64,000 nt of DNA from Wolinella sp052170135 (GCA_052170135.1 JBQNBC010000008.1:1-64000); one strand, 5' to 3'. Positions 1 to 9,042 are shown, numbered from the stretch's first letter. The notes: generated by a model from the sequence alone, not told the origin. A program made the numbers and translations.

Positions 1-1768
1 AAAGTGAAGTAAAAAACTCTTTGACTTTGTCCCAATTCTCTATCACATAAGCAGCCGCCATGCCAAGGGCGACAACAAGCGCGCCGATTCCCGTGCTAAT
101 TAGCGCGATTTTTAGTACTTTGAGTGCTCCTGCACTTGTTAAGAATCCTATCTTTAAAAAATTAAGTGCTTTAGAGAAAGCTAAAGATGTGAAAGTAGCT
201 AGCTTTGTGGCGGCACTGTAGGCGGTAGTTAGCAAAATAGTAGCCCTTAACCTTGCACCCACTAGCCATGCTGAGATGGCTTGGAGTTTTAGGGCGATGG
301 AGTTTCTAAGAGTTTGCGCATATAGCTTTAATCCTATTTTTATATCAATTATTTTTAAGCCAAGAAGCCCTTTAAACCACTTTGCGCTTAATGTCATTGC
401 TATCTTTAGATAGTGATAGGCGTTTTTTAGCGCCAGGATATTTGCACTAAGCGCACTCACCACAAAACCAACCGCTGGCAAAACAACACTAAAAGCCACA
501 AGGCCAAAAAGCACAGAGCCAATCACTTTAGAGAGTGTAGGAAAACTACTTATAAAGTCTGCTATTTTGCTAGAAAAGGAGCTTAAGGCTTTTAAAGTTG
601 TGCTTAAAAATGGCAGAAATAGCGAACCAAAATTCACTCCAACTTCAGCGAGACTATTTTTCATAAGTTGCAAACTGTTTGCTGTTGTTGCACTTCTGTT
701 CTCAAACTCACGTTGCATTGAGCCATTTTTATTCTCATCATTGACAAGCTTTAAGGCTTTGCGATATTCATCTAGCCCACCAACCAAAAGCGACAAATCA
801 TCGCTATACTCAGCGCCAAATAGTTTTGTTAAAACCCCCATTTTCTCGCTATTATCTATGACCTCTAATGCTCCAAGAAACTGCTCTAGCGCCTTTTGAG
901 GATTATTTTGTATCGCCGTTTTTAGATAGCTAGCATCCACGCCAATACTCTGCAATGCTTCTTGAAATTTCGCTCCTTGCTCTGGGGCTGTTGCAAGTTT
1001 ATTTAAAAGTGCATTTATCCCAGTTGCTGCCACTTCAGGAGTTTTACCAAGTGCGATAAAGGCACTAGATAGGGCGCCTGCCTCTGCGGCGCTTAACCCA
1101 AAAACTTTAGCTGAGCCGCCTATGCGCCCTAAAGTCTCAACAATATCTTTGGCTTTGGCGGCTGAGTTATCGGAGAGGTGATTTATGCTATCACCTAATG
1201 CTTCAGCTTCCTTGATTCCTAGCTTATATACAGTCATTAGCTTTGCAATAGATTCCCCTGCAACCTCTGCACTCATATCAAACGCTGTGCTCATCTTTGC
1301 AACCACTGTCGTAAAGCCAAGTAGATTCTCTTTTGCAATCCCTAGTGCCCCTCCGCTAGCGGTAATGCTTGCTAGCTCGTTTGCACTTAGCGGGATTGTG
1401 CGCGAGAGACTCAATATACTCTTTTCAAACCCCTTAAGCTCAACGTTATTTACAAATTCAACCACCTTCTTCACATCAGCCATTGCACTCTCAAAGTCCA
1501 TAGCGACTTTAATAGGCATAGCTGCAGATGCACCAAAAGCAGCTTTTTCTATCGCTTTTGATTTGAATCTACCCATGCTCTCTTCTATGCGTGCTATTTT
1601 TATATTGTTGAGCTTGATAGCCGCTAGGCTTTTGTTTAGATGTTTTACGCTCTCACCTGCTAAGGCTATTGATTTATGTAGTTTTTTAAATGAACTTGTG
1701 CATACATTTATGCTACTTAATCCTTTTAGCGCAATTCCTATACTAAGACCAACGCCTATATCTTGCAT
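1..1768 (-). CDS. Phage tail tape measure protein (partial, runs off the left edge)
   Basis: This minus-strand reading frame starts at an ATG whose complement lies at 1766-1768, preceded by an AAGAGGT-like ribosome site, and stays open to the window edge (about 589 codons seen). The N-terminal part (FESAMADVKKVVEF, then SLSRTIPLSANELASI, GGSAKVFGLSAAEAGALSSA) matches the TP901/PhageMin_Tail tape-measure domain. It is followed by several hydrophobic segments (residues about 390-580), as is usual for proteins that span the tail lumen and enter the cell envelope. It lies downstream of a tail assembly chaperone pair, the normal order in Mu-like and other myophage tail operons. The 3' end is outside the window. 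Recognition is by motif and context; the family call is firm, the exact phage type is not. Confidence 0.9.
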   Translation of the reverse strand, partial: MQDIGVGLSIGIALKGLSSINVCTSSFKKLHKSIALAGESVKHLNKSLAAIKLNNIKIARIEESMGRFKSKAIEKAAFGASAAMPIKVAMDFESAMADVKKVVEFVNNVELKGFEKSILSLSRTIPLSANELASITASGGALGIAKENLLGFTTVVAKMSTAFDMSAEVAGESIAKLMTVYKLGIKEAEALGDSINHLSDNSAAKAKDIVETLGRIGGSAKVFGLSAAEAGALSSAFIALGKTPEVAATGINALLNKLATAPEQGAKFQEALQSIGVDASYLKTAIQNNPQKALEQFLGALEVIDNSEKMGVLTKLFGAEYSDDLSLLVGGLDEYRKALKLVNDENKNGSMQREFENRSATTANSLQLMKNSLAEVGVNFGSLFLPFLSTTLKALSSFSSKIADFISSFPTLSKVIGSVLFGLVAFSVVLPAVGFVVSALSANILALKNAYHYLKIAMTLSAKWFKGLLGLKIIDIKIGLKLYAQTLRNSIALKLQAISAWLVGARLRATILLTTAYSAATKLATFTSLAFSKALNFLKIGFLTSAGALKVLKIALISTGIGALVVALGMAAAYVIENWDKVKEFFTSL

Positions 1769-1798
1769 TTTCTACCTCTTTAATCCTATAATCAAGCT

Positions 1799-2056
1799 AT
1801 GAAAAAAATTAAAAACTTTAGCTTCTTGGACATACTCGCTTGCCAGCCTCTTTATCATATTTTTGCACTGCTTTTTGCTATCTATATCTGCGTTAGCGGT
1901 GAAATAGGTGAGGGATGGGTAGTGGGATTAATATTTGGCTATGTTGCAGGGGCTGTGGTATCGCTACTTGCTGGCATGGCTTTAGCGATACCATTTTTTA
2001 TACTTGATGCACTCAAGGATATTTTAATAGCAACCTATGAGGCTTTTAGCCCCTAG
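1799..2056 (+). CDS. Small two-helix membrane protein inside the phage tail operon (possible moron gene)
   Basis: The 85-residue product has two hydrophobic segments (about residues 15-32 and 40-73). It is encoded on the strand opposite to the surrounding tail genes and fills the gap between the frameshifted chaperone (stop at 2046) and the tape measure start (1768). A TATAAT box at 1787-1792 lies only six bases before the ATG, so the transcript would be nearly leaderless, or a later start is used. No family was recognised. A self-promoted gene inserted in a tail operon is the usual layout of a phage moron (lysogenic conversion or superinfection exclusion), but that role is inferred. It could also be a chance ORF. 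Confidence 0.4.
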   Translation: MKKIKNFSFLDILACQPLYHIFALLFAIYICVSGEIGEGWVVGLIFGYVAGAVVSLLAGMALAIPFFILDALKDILIATYEAFSP

Positions 2057-2195
2057 CCTTCCATATCTCCTGCGCCACCTTTATAAACTCCCTAAACTCA
2101 TCTAGCTCCATATCTAGCATTTCGTTGTAAGAGAAGTGCAGCACATGCGCCACAAGGGCTAGAGAATCTACGCCACAGCTCCCGCCTCTTCTAAA
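2046..2195 (-). CDS. -1 frameshift extension of the tail assembly chaperone (E' part)
   Basis: In the -1 frame relative to the upstream chaperone ORF there is a second coding stretch with no start codon of its own. It reads GVDSLALVAHVLHFSYNEML then DMELDEFREFIKVAQEIWKA and stops at 2046. This resembles the second half of phage tail assembly chaperones, where a fixed share of ribosomes shifts -1 to make a long form (the lambda G/GT logic). The shift site would be the heptamer at 2192-2198, giving the junction DFFRRGG. The fused long protein would hold the tape measure protein during tail assembly. The evidence is the overlapping frames, the slippery site and the position just before the tape measure gene. 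Confidence 0.75.
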   Translation of the reverse strand, partial: FRRGGSCGVDSLALVAHVLHFSYNEMLDMELDEFREFIKVAQEIWKARG

Positions 2196-2419
2196 AAATC
2201 CTGCAAGCCCCTCTGTAGGCTCATGTAGTCTTTAAGATCTAGCGCTTCTACTTCATCTTCAGTCTGATTTGTGAGGGCGGCTATCATGTAGATAGCCTTT
2301 TGCATATCGCTACTTCGCTTCTCTGCCTCTTTTAGGACGCGCACAGTGGGGGCTTTCATGTGGACTATTTCGCCGTTTTTAAGTTGTAACGTATTACTTA
2401 AACAAAAATTATGTGCTGG
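2168..2419 (-). pseudogene. Phage tail assembly chaperone (Mu gp41/E-like), 5'-truncated
   Basis: The frame reads TLQLKNGEIVHMKAPTVRVL then KEAEKRSSDMQKAIYMIAAL and ends EEAGAVA at 2168. This is the tail assembly chaperone family that precedes the tape measure gene. An ATG exists at 2359, but the family's conserved N-terminal strand (TLQLKNGEIV) lies upstream of it in the same open frame. That frame runs back to a TGA at 2420-2422 without any ATG, GTG or TTG. The original start codon is therefore missing, which indicates that the prophage was cut here. The tail tube and sheath genes expected upstream are absent, and a host pilus operon begins instead. Any product made today would start at 2359 and lack the first strand. 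Confidence 0.75.
2192..2198 (-). promoter_or_regulatory. Slippery heptamer T TTT TTA for -1 ribosomal frameshifting
   Basis: On the minus strand the heptamer T TTT TTA sits with codons TTT TTA in the zero frame of the chaperone (D-F-L). This is the exact X XXY YYZ arrangement required for a -1 slip. A -1 shift here joins the chaperone to the second frame that ends at 2046. Confidence 0.7.
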
Positions 2420-2535
2420 TCAAAATATGCGAGATTATTTTGGATTCTTAGCTATCGTACCAATGATAAGAATCGCAAGCGCAAAACTAAATAGTTAAAA
2501 AACAGGTAAGGATTTCGAACTTTTATTTACAAAAT

Positions 2536-2568
2536 TTGGTGTGGATTCCCTACTAGAATCCACACCAA
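2536..2568 (-). terminator. Stem-loop terminator of the pilus operon
   Basis: TTGGTGTGGATTC at 2536-2548 and GAATCCACACCAA at 2556-2568 form a perfect 13-bp stem with a 7-base loop, 8 bases beyond the stop of mshG. On the minus strand it is followed by ATTTTGT, a weak U tract. It closes the msh-like operon and marks the host side of the truncated prophage boundary. Confidence 0.75.
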
Positions 2569-2576
2569 GGCAAAAT

Positions 2577-3821
2577 CTAAGTTCTCACTGCGCGCGCTAA
2601 ATCCCACATTGGCATAAAAATACCAAGTGCTAAAATAAGTACAAGCACAGCCATAAATGCCGTTAATAACGGCTCAATATAGGCAGAGAGGTTATCGATA
2701 ATATTGTCATAGCGCATCTTATAGTAGTTAGCAGCAACAGCTAACATTTGATCAAGATCACCGCTCTGCTCACCAGTATTGACCATCTGGAGGGTTGTTG
2801 GCTCAAAAAGTCCCGTCGCACGAAATGCCTCAGTCAGACCAATGCCACGCTTAATCGCCTCGCTCACACTCTCAAACTTCTCTCTAATATGCTCATTAGT
2901 CGTCATGCCACTACCAGAACTCAATGCCTCTTCGAGTGAAATCCCCGCTTTTAGAAGGAGTGAGAGAGCAGATACATATTGATTCATTGAGTGATAGTAG
3001 ATAATGTCACCGATTAACTTGACTTTCAACAGATAGCGATCTATTAGCTTTTTAAAAGATAGAGATCTACGATAACGTCTGCGCAACAAAACAACAATCG
3101 CAATTAATGCACCAAGAATCCAAAGTCCATAATTACTAAGAATCTCTTCCGTACGCAAAAGTATTATTGTTGGAAGTGGCAACTCGGCATTAAAGCTATC
3201 AAATACGGATTTAAACTTCGGTATAACTAGCAAAATAAGCAATACAAATGCCGCTACCATTGCACCTACGACCATCGTTGGATAACGCAGGGCTTTTTTA
3301 AATTTGGCTGTGTTATTGCGAATCTCCTCTAGTGTTTCAGCAAGCATAGCAAGCGCATGCGAGAGGCTACCAGTCTGCTCGCCAAGAGAGATCAAGGAGA
3401 TGCTAAGCGTCCCTAAATCGCGCTCATAAATCCTAAAAGAATCGCTCAGGCTCTTGCCGCTGCTAATACCAGTCAAAATATCACGAAAAATAGTCTTTAG
3501 TCGATCGCTTGCAGAAAATGTAACAAGATCTTCAAGTGTCGCATGGATTGAAATTCCAGCATTTAGCATCAATGACATCTGGCGAAACGCAGGAATCATA
3601 TCATCAAGCTTTATACGATTCTTTCCACGGATAGTATCAAATGAGTAGCTAGCAATATCTGCTAGCTTCATACCAAGCGGTGCGGCAATCTCTTTGGCAA
3701 AAAGTGGCTTACCACGCTTTAGCTGGGCTGCTTTTACTAGAGCCTCATCGCGCGTACTAGCCTTGACTATGCGCTTACTTCTCTTACCTTTGAGTAGGAG
3801 TGTAACATTGAAGTACTTCAT
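2577..3821 (-). CDS. mshG: Type II secretion/type IV pilus inner-membrane platform protein (MshG/GspF/PilC family)
   Basis: The 414-residue protein contains two GspF domains (about residues 70-190 and 270-395), each followed by membrane helices (VVGAMVAAFVLLILLVIPKF, GLWILGALIAIVVLL, AVLVLILALGIFMPMWDL). Typical family motifs are FRQMSLMLNAGISI, SLGEQTGSLSHAL and MVNTGEQSGDLDQML. It is the inner-membrane platform that couples the assembly ATPase to pilin extraction. Its start overlaps the end of the ATPase gene by 4 bp (ATGA). The gene order around it matches MSHA pilus loci; the Campylobacter transformation protein CtsF is the main alternative name. The family is certain, the subtype probable. 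Confidence 0.9.
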   Translation of the reverse strand: MKYFNVTLLLKGKRSKRIVKASTRDEALVKAAQLKRGKPLFAKEIAAPLGMKLADIASYSFDTIRGKNRIKLDDMIPAFRQMSLMLNAGISIHATLEDLVTFSASDRLKTIFRDILTGISSGKSLSDSFRIYERDLGTLSISLISLGEQTGSLSHALAMLAETLEEIRNNTAKFKKALRYPTMVVGAMVAAFVLLILLVIPKFKSVFDSFNAELPLPTIILLRTEEILSNYGLWILGALIAIVVLLRRRYRRSLSFKKLIDRYLLKVKLIGDIIYYHSMNQYVSALSLLLKAGISLEEALSSGSGMTTNEHIREKFESVSEAIKRGIGLTEAFRATGLFEPTTLQMVNTGEQSGDLDQMLAVAANYYKMRYDNIIDNLSAYIEPLLTAFMAVLVLILALGIFMPMWDLARAVRT

Positions 3822-5566
3822 GAGAGTTTCGCTACACGATAGACTTCATCTAGGCTCGTAATTCCAGCTAGAGCTTTATTTAGACCATCTTCGAACATCG
3901 TAATAAAGCCACCTCTTCTAGCCTCACTTAGATACTCGTCTTTTGATGCTCCATTTGCTATTAGCCGCTTTATTTCATCGTTTGCCACTACGACTTCTGA
4001 GATTACCTCTCGACCCATATAGCCTACCATATTGCACTTTTTACAGCCATGAGACTTGTAGAATCGATAATCATCTGGCAAATGACCTTTTAACTCATCT
4101 ACTAGCACCTGAGGTATCTCGACCTCATATCGGCAATGCGGACAAAGCTTGCGCACGAGGCGTTGCGCCTGTATACCACCAATCACAGAGCCTATAAAAA
4201 AGCTCTCGATTCCCATATCAAGCAGTCGCGTAATACCACTAATTGCATCATTTGTGTGCAGCGTAGAGAGGACTAGGTGTCCCGTAAGCGCTGCTTGGAT
4301 GGCGATTTGCAATGTCTCTTTGTCGCGTATCTCGCCCACCATGATTATATCTGGGTCTTGACGCAGGATGCTTCGTAGCGCGCCAGCGAATGTCAGACCA
4401 GCCTTTTCATTCACCATCACTTGCTGAATCTGTGCCATCTGATACTCTACCGGATCTTCAACCGTGATAATTTTTTGTGCGACACTCTTTATTGCATTGA
4501 TCGCAGCATAAAGCGTTGTTGTCTTTCCGCTACCTGTTGGTCCGGTTACAAAGACGATTCCATACGGAGCTTTTATGATTTTATTAAACCTACTGTAATT
4601 CACAGGCGAAATGCCAAGTTGCTCAAGCTCAACGAGCACCTTGCTCTTATCAAGAATCCTCGCAACAATTGATTCTCCAGTGATAATAGGAAGAGTTGAA
4701 ATCCTAAAGTCATACTCACGACCATCAATCACAGATGAGAATCGACCATCTTGTGGTTTGCGCTTCTCAGCGATATCAAGGTTTGAAAGAAGCTTTATCC
4801 GTGAGGCTAGCGGTGCAAACATATCACGATCAAATCTAAAGCTCTCAAGCATGATACCATCCACGCGGATTCTTATGACACAGTTTGTATCACTGGCCTC
4901 TATGTGTATATCGCTTGCGCGCTGGTTTATAGCATAGCCAAAGATAACCTCAATAAGCCGCGTAATACTAGAAGAATCGCCATCGGCATCACCGCTACCG
5001 CGTATTTCTCGTCTGATGCGTGCCACTAAGTCTTTGATACCATCATTTAGCTCTAAGCGCGATAAAGTAGCGATAAACTGCTCTTTACGGGCGACAACAT
5101 ATACTAACGGTTTTTTACGCACTAGACGTGAGAAAGCCTCTTTAATGTTTAAATCAAACGGATTGATAAGCGCAACAACAATTTCGCGCTCAGTCTCTTT
5201 AAAAGGGAAAGCATAAAGTCTCTTAATCTGAGCAAATGGGACATAATCCACGACTGCTAAATCTATCACAACCTGATCTAGATCCACATACTCCATATCA
5301 AGCCTAAGCGCAACCTGTCGTAAAATATCTTCCTCACTCGCAGGGAAGTCCTCTATGACAGATTCCATATCCAAGCCACCAGCCTTACACTGCTCGACAA
5401 AAAAGTCTAGCAACCTCCCCTCATCAAGGTAGCCCAAATCGACTAATACGCGTACTATTTTACGTCGCTTCTGCTGCGTCTGCTGCTCGTGTAGAGCATT
5501 ATTTAGCTGCTCTTGCGTGATTAACCCTGCGCTTATTAGGCGGTCTCCAATTCTCTGCTTCATCAT
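3818..5566 (-). CDS. mshE: Type IV pilus assembly ATPase with N-terminal MshEN c-di-GMP-binding domain
   Basis: The 582-residue GspE/PilB-family ATPase has a Walker A motif GPTGSGKTTTL near residue 342, a Walker B/Asp box DPDIIMVGEIRD near 402, and a CPHC...CKKC zinc tetracysteine near 480-515. The N-terminus carries two back-to-back MshEN-type motifs (IGDRLISAGLITQEQLNNAL..Q and VRVLVDLGYLDEGRLLDFFV..Q). In Vibrio MshE this kind of motif binds c-di-GMP. The protein powers pilus polymerisation from the cytoplasm. The gene is coupled to both neighbours by 4-bp overlaps. The c-di-GMP binding is inferred from the motif. Campylobacter CtsE is a homologous alternative identity. Confidence 0.9.
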   Translation of the reverse strand: MMKQRIGDRLISAGLITQEQLNNALHEQQTQQKRRKIVRVLVDLGYLDEGRLLDFFVEQCKAGGLDMESVIEDFPASEEDILRQVALRLDMEYVDLDQVVIDLAVVDYVPFAQIKRLYAFPFKETEREIVVALINPFDLNIKEAFSRLVRKKPLVYVVARKEQFIATLSRLELNDGIKDLVARIRREIRGSGDADGDSSSITRLIEVIFGYAINQRASDIHIEASDTNCVIRIRVDGIMLESFRFDRDMFAPLASRIKLLSNLDIAEKRKPQDGRFSSVIDGREYDFRISTLPIITGESIVARILDKSKVLVELEQLGISPVNYSRFNKIIKAPYGIVFVTGPTGSGKTTTLYAAINAIKSVAQKIITVEDPVEYQMAQIQQVMVNEKAGLTFAGALRSILRQDPDIIMVGEIRDKETLQIAIQAALTGHLVLSTLHTNDAISGITRLLDMGIESFFIGSVIGGIQAQRLVRKLCPHCRYEVEIPQVLVDELKGHLPDDYRFYKSHGCKKCNMVGYMGREVISEVVVANDEIKRLIANGASKDEYLSEARRGGFITMFEDGLNKALAGITSLDEVYRVAKLS

Positions 5567-6597
5567 TCAGATTCCTTTAGCTTCCTCGTTTTCATCAATG
5601 AAAGCAAATGCGCAAGCTCTCCTGAATTATCGAATTTCACATATTGGGATAGCGCATCTATCGCCTCTTTTTGCTTACCACTAAAATATAAACTTTTAGC
5701 AAAAATAGCCCACGATTCTAGAGAGCTTTTTTTATGATTGTTTGCAATTAACGCCCATTCATACGCCTTACTATACTCTTTTGTATCAAAGTAACTCTGT
5801 GCTAGCGCGATTGATGAAGTGTAGCTTGGCTCCTTCTCATATCTACGATGATAAAATGCTCTCTGATCTTTTGGCTCTAATGATGTTGATGTGATTTTTA
5901 GCGACGACCTCTTTGGCGTGCTATCTGCATTTGACACCACATCCTGAGCTTGAATCTGCACGTTTGTCTGCGTTTGTGTGTTAAATGGATTCTTAACGCT
6001 CGGATTTCTTGCTTGCGTGGATGCAAGGGATATGGTCTCCTCACTAGGCTCTGAAAGCAACTCCTCCTCGCCTACGCCACTTAATGTGCCACCGCCATTA
6101 TATATCCAGCCAATACCACTAAAAAGCCAATTCCCATCAACCAAGCGCGTGCAGACCTCATCTCCGCGCACATAGCGACTAAGAATCTTCGCACGCAAAT
6201 CTGGACGCTCCCTGATGTTTAATATAGTTGCCTTAACTATATAGCATTGCTCTTGCTCTAGAGATTCTAGGTTGTTTTCACCAAGAAGCGTCGAAGTATT
6301 TGCATCAAATGCACCATTTACTACATGCAACTGCGGAGCTTCACGCATTTTAGATTCCGATTCTATATCCGATGATGATTTGGTTTCTGCCAATTCACTT
6401 GCACCACTTAACAATGTAGCATTTGTCGTGTCTTGCTTTGGTGCAGCAACGGGAATCTCAAATATCTGTGGGCTTTGTAATAAATAAGTGGCAGCACCAA
6501 CAATCACAAAAGATCCGAATATAAACGTAGCACGGCGTAGCCATAAACGCCGACGGTACCTCCGCCAGCGCGTCTCTAGTGCATCAAACCTATTCAA
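5563..6597 (-). CDS. MshN-position membrane protein with SH3b and TPR regions
   Basis: This 344-residue protein has a basic N-terminus (TRWRRYRRRLWLRR), one membrane helix (about residues 22-40) and a bacterial SH3-like stretch (about 115-165, ILNIRERPDLRAKILSRYV...GWIYNGG). A Ser/Thr/Gln-rich linker follows, then TPR-like helices (about 255-335, SIALAQSYFDTKEYSKAYEW, SLESWAIFAKSLYFSGKQKEA). In MSHA operons this slot is filled by MshN, a membrane-anchored TPR protein, so it probably sits in the periplasm and helps assemble the secretin or platform. The SH3b part is an unusual addition and could bind peptidoglycan. It overlaps mshE by 4 bp and the secretin gene by 8 bp. Confidence 0.6.
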   Translation of the reverse strand: MNRFDALETRWRRYRRRLWLRRATFIFGSFVIVGAATYLLQSPQIFEIPVAAPKQDTTNATLLSGASELAETKSSSDIESESKMREAPQLHVVNGAFDANTSTLLGENNLESLEQEQCYIVKATILNIRERPDLRAKILSRYVRGDEVCTRLVDGNWLFSGIGWIYNGGGTLSGVGEEELLSEPSEETISLASTQARNPSVKNPFNTQTQTNVQIQAQDVVSNADSTPKRSSLKITSTSLEPKDQRAFYHRRYEKEPSYTSSIALAQSYFDTKEYSKAYEWALIANNHKKSSLESWAIFAKSLYFSGKQKEAIDALSQYVKFDNSGELAHLLSLMKTRKLKESE

Positions 6598-8443
6598 GCG
6601 GATTCCTACCCATTATCGTGTAGCCAAGATCTTGAAGCGAAGGGCCTTTGTCTCCTTTGACTATATGAGGTGTAATGACAATAACCATCTCATCTGTCGT
6701 CTCCATATCTGCCTCATATGAAAAAAAATAACCAAGCAAAGGCACATCACCAAGAAGTGGGACTTTGTTCTCTTTCTTATTGTTTGCTTTGCGTATCAAT
6801 CCACCTAAGATGATTTTTTCACCATCTTTAACTTTGACAATTGACGAGAGCTGATTTATTGATAGATTCGGTGGAGAATCAAGCGCAGTCGCCGCACTCT
6901 CAACATCTATGCTTTTTACACTTGTGATTGATGGATTTATTTTTAGCATAATTTCACCATTTTGCACCGAAGGCGTAATATCCAACAAAACACCTGCAAA
7001 CACTGATGGATAACTAGTACTTGAGTTTGTGTTTGTATTTGAGCTACTATTCGTCTGAAATACTGTACTCTGGCGATAGCGAATAGTATCACCCACACTA
7101 ATCATTGCAGGCTGATTATTTAGAGTTAGTACTTTTGGATTTGATACCGAACTCACATCTCCATAAGTCTTTAAAAACTCAACGACGCGCGTCAGTGTTA
7201 CACCCTGAGAGAATATATTTAGCGCATAACCAGCCTTTGACATATCACTGCCATAGCCCATAAGTAACATTCCGCTTTCATTAGCCATCTGAATACTACC
7301 AGGAGCTAGCGAAGCTGTGGAGCTAGAGCCGCTACTGCTACTACCACTATCGCCGCTAGAATTCGATCCACCTTTTGGCATAAGAGCGATATTTTGGAGA
7401 TTATAGAGCTGATTCCAGTCGATTCCTGTTGTACTACCTCGATTATGACGTACAGTCAAGATGCTAACGTCAATCATCACTTGCCCTTGCAAACGCTCAT
7501 GTAGCTCATCTATATACTTTGATACGCGAGAAATCTGCTCGCTAGTACCAGTCACAGTGACAAGTCCAGCACCTCTATTAACCGTCACAAATCCAGCCTG
7601 CGACTGCGTAGGACGAGCGAGCTGCGCTGTTGTCTGCGGAGCCTGAGATGTAGATGCAATAACCGCTAACGCGGCACTAGGATAAGTATATGTTCCACCG
7701 CCTGTAGCACTAACAACTCCGGTCGCCGACTGAGGAATCTGCCCTAATAGATTTGAGATAGCTGGTGAAGCGTCGATTCCTGTTGGCTGGGGTAGCGTAT
7801 TTTGCGAAGATGCCACTACGCCCTGCGAAGATTGCGTGGAGCCATTTACAACAAAGTAGTTATAAAAGTCACCCGGACGATTCAGTATTGCTTCAATCTC
7901 TGCTTGTATTCCATCCCAAAATCTAAAACCATCTTCGGCACGAATGTCGATTCCAGATTTGCTACCACCAGAACTAGATGATGTAGTTTCTTGATTGCTA
8001 CTTCTGTTATTTGTGGAACTTGTAGAGGTTTCCTGACCACCTTCATCGCGATTTATAGATATATTTGTGGTACTAATTCCACTTCTGTCGGTTCCAACGT
8101 AATCTATCTTGAATGTCTTTGTTACCAGATAGCTTATTCTAAGTGCCTTACCATCAAACTCATAGTGAAGTCCATTTTCCTTTAGCACAAGGTCAAAAAT
8201 CTGCTCCAATGGTGCCTGACGAATATTTAGCGCCGGCATATCTATCTTTAGTCTCGCACGTGCCTCTTCATCTTTTAAAAAAATACTATAAGAGCACTCG
8301 GTAGCTAGATGCTTAATAACCTCCTCAGCACTCACACCAGTATCCTGAGTGGCTAAATCAAAACCCATGCCATCGCATGTTGCAGCCTGCAGCGATGCCA
8401 CTAACGCTATTGAGATTCCTGCTATTATCCATCGCTTTTTCAT
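6590..8443 (-). CDS. mshL: Outer-membrane secretin of MSHA-like pilus (MshL/GspD/PilQ family)
   Basis: The 617-residue protein has a signal peptide (MKKRWIIAGISIALVASLQA) and an N-terminal STN-like domain (about residues 40-105, LKIDMPALNIRQAPLEQIFD). Low-complexity Ser/Thr/Gln linkers follow, then a secretin core from about residue 290 to 600 (VTGTSEQISRVSKYIDELHE, VSNPKVLTLNNQPAMISVGD, IVKVKDGEKIILGGLIRK, VPLLGDVPLLGYFF). It forms the outer-membrane channel for the pilus. A 4-bp overlap with mshK-like upstream indicates translational coupling. Campylobacter CtsD is the closest competing name. Confidence 0.88.
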   Translation of the reverse strand: MKKRWIIAGISIALVASLQAATCDGMGFDLATQDTGVSAEEVIKHLATECSYSIFLKDEEARARLKIDMPALNIRQAPLEQIFDLVLKENGLHYEFDGKALRISYLVTKTFKIDYVGTDRSGISTTNISINRDEGGQETSTSSTNNRSSNQETTSSSSGGSKSGIDIRAEDGFRFWDGIQAEIEAILNRPGDFYNYFVVNGSTQSSQGVVASSQNTLPQPTGIDASPAISNLLGQIPQSATGVVSATGGGTYTYPSAALAVIASTSQAPQTTAQLARPTQSQAGFVTVNRGAGLVTVTGTSEQISRVSKYIDELHERLQGQVMIDVSILTVRHNRGSTTGIDWNQLYNLQNIALMPKGGSNSSGDSGSSSSGSSSTASLAPGSIQMANESGMLLMGYGSDMSKAGYALNIFSQGVTLTRVVEFLKTYGDVSSVSNPKVLTLNNQPAMISVGDTIRYRQSTVFQTNSSSNTNTNSSTSYPSVFAGVLLDITPSVQNGEIMLKINPSITSVKSIDVESAATALDSPPNLSINQLSSIVKVKDGEKIILGGLIRKANNKKENKVPLLGDVPLLGYFFSYEADMETTDEMVIVITPHIVKGDKGPSLQDLGYTIMGRNPLE

Positions 8444-9042
8444 CGCTTCTCCACTTGTAAAACTTTAGATTTATTAATCGGGTAGTATCGCCTCTCGCCT
8501 GATTGAGATTCTAACCATATGCCACTACGCCCTACAGACACGAGCTTCCAGCCCTCATACATATCACCTTCGTACAACCACGATAAACCTATCTTTGCCC
8601 TATTATTTAAAATCGCTGATACTCTTGGATTAAATGCACTCTCATCGCCATCTTTTAAACTCTCGCCATCCACTACAATGGCGCGATCATACGAGAATGG
8701 GTCGGCGGTGCGCCGTATCTCATCTAGTGATACAGCACGCCTCTCAAAGCCAACAATACTATCATAAAGTATATCGAGCTCATCGCGTTGTTGCTGCATA
8801 TTTGGCTTCCCAGCTTTTTCCACTTTCTTTGTGCTTTCAATATTTACAACCATATCAGCTTCTCTGCTCTCTTTGGCTATTGGCACAGCTATCTCGATCT
8901 CTTTCGCATTTTCAGATTCCTTCTCTTTGGTTTCTGCAATAGTAGAAATCTTTGCCGAGATATCACTCAACGAAGGTGGCTCCTCTGATCTAGCAATGCA
9001 AAGCGTAGCCATAGATGCAAAAACTAACACCGAAAATCTCAT
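8440..9042 (-). CDS. MshK/PilP-position periplasmic protein
   Basis: This 200-residue protein has a probable signal peptide (MRFSVLVFASMATLCIA) and a charged, Lys/Glu-rich middle. The C-terminal beta-rich region (RAKIGLSWLYEGDMYEGWKL, VGRSGIWLESQSGERRYYPI) resembles the PilP/MshK fold that links the inner-membrane alignment complex to the secretin. It is placed directly before the secretin gene with a 4-bp overlap, as mshK precedes mshL. Sequence similarity is weak; the assignment rests on position and the C-terminal pattern. Campylobacter CtsR occupies the same slot. Confidence 0.55.
   Translation of the reverse strand: MRFSVLVFASMATLCIARSEEPPSLSDISAKISTIAETKEKESENAKEIEIAVPIAKESREADMVVNIESTKKVEKAGKPNMQQQRDELDILYDSIVGFERRAVSLDEIRRTADPFSYDRAIVVDGESLKDGDESAFNPRVSAILNNRAKIGLSWLYEGDMYEGWKLVSVGRSGIWLESQSGERRYYPINKSKVLQVEKR

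Noticed and set aside
567..1802. Plus-strand ORFs of 110 and 205 residues
   Set aside because: They lie antisense to the tape measure gene, whose translation is clearly homologous to phage proteins; the plus-strand products are Ser/Ala-rich shadows without starts or domains.
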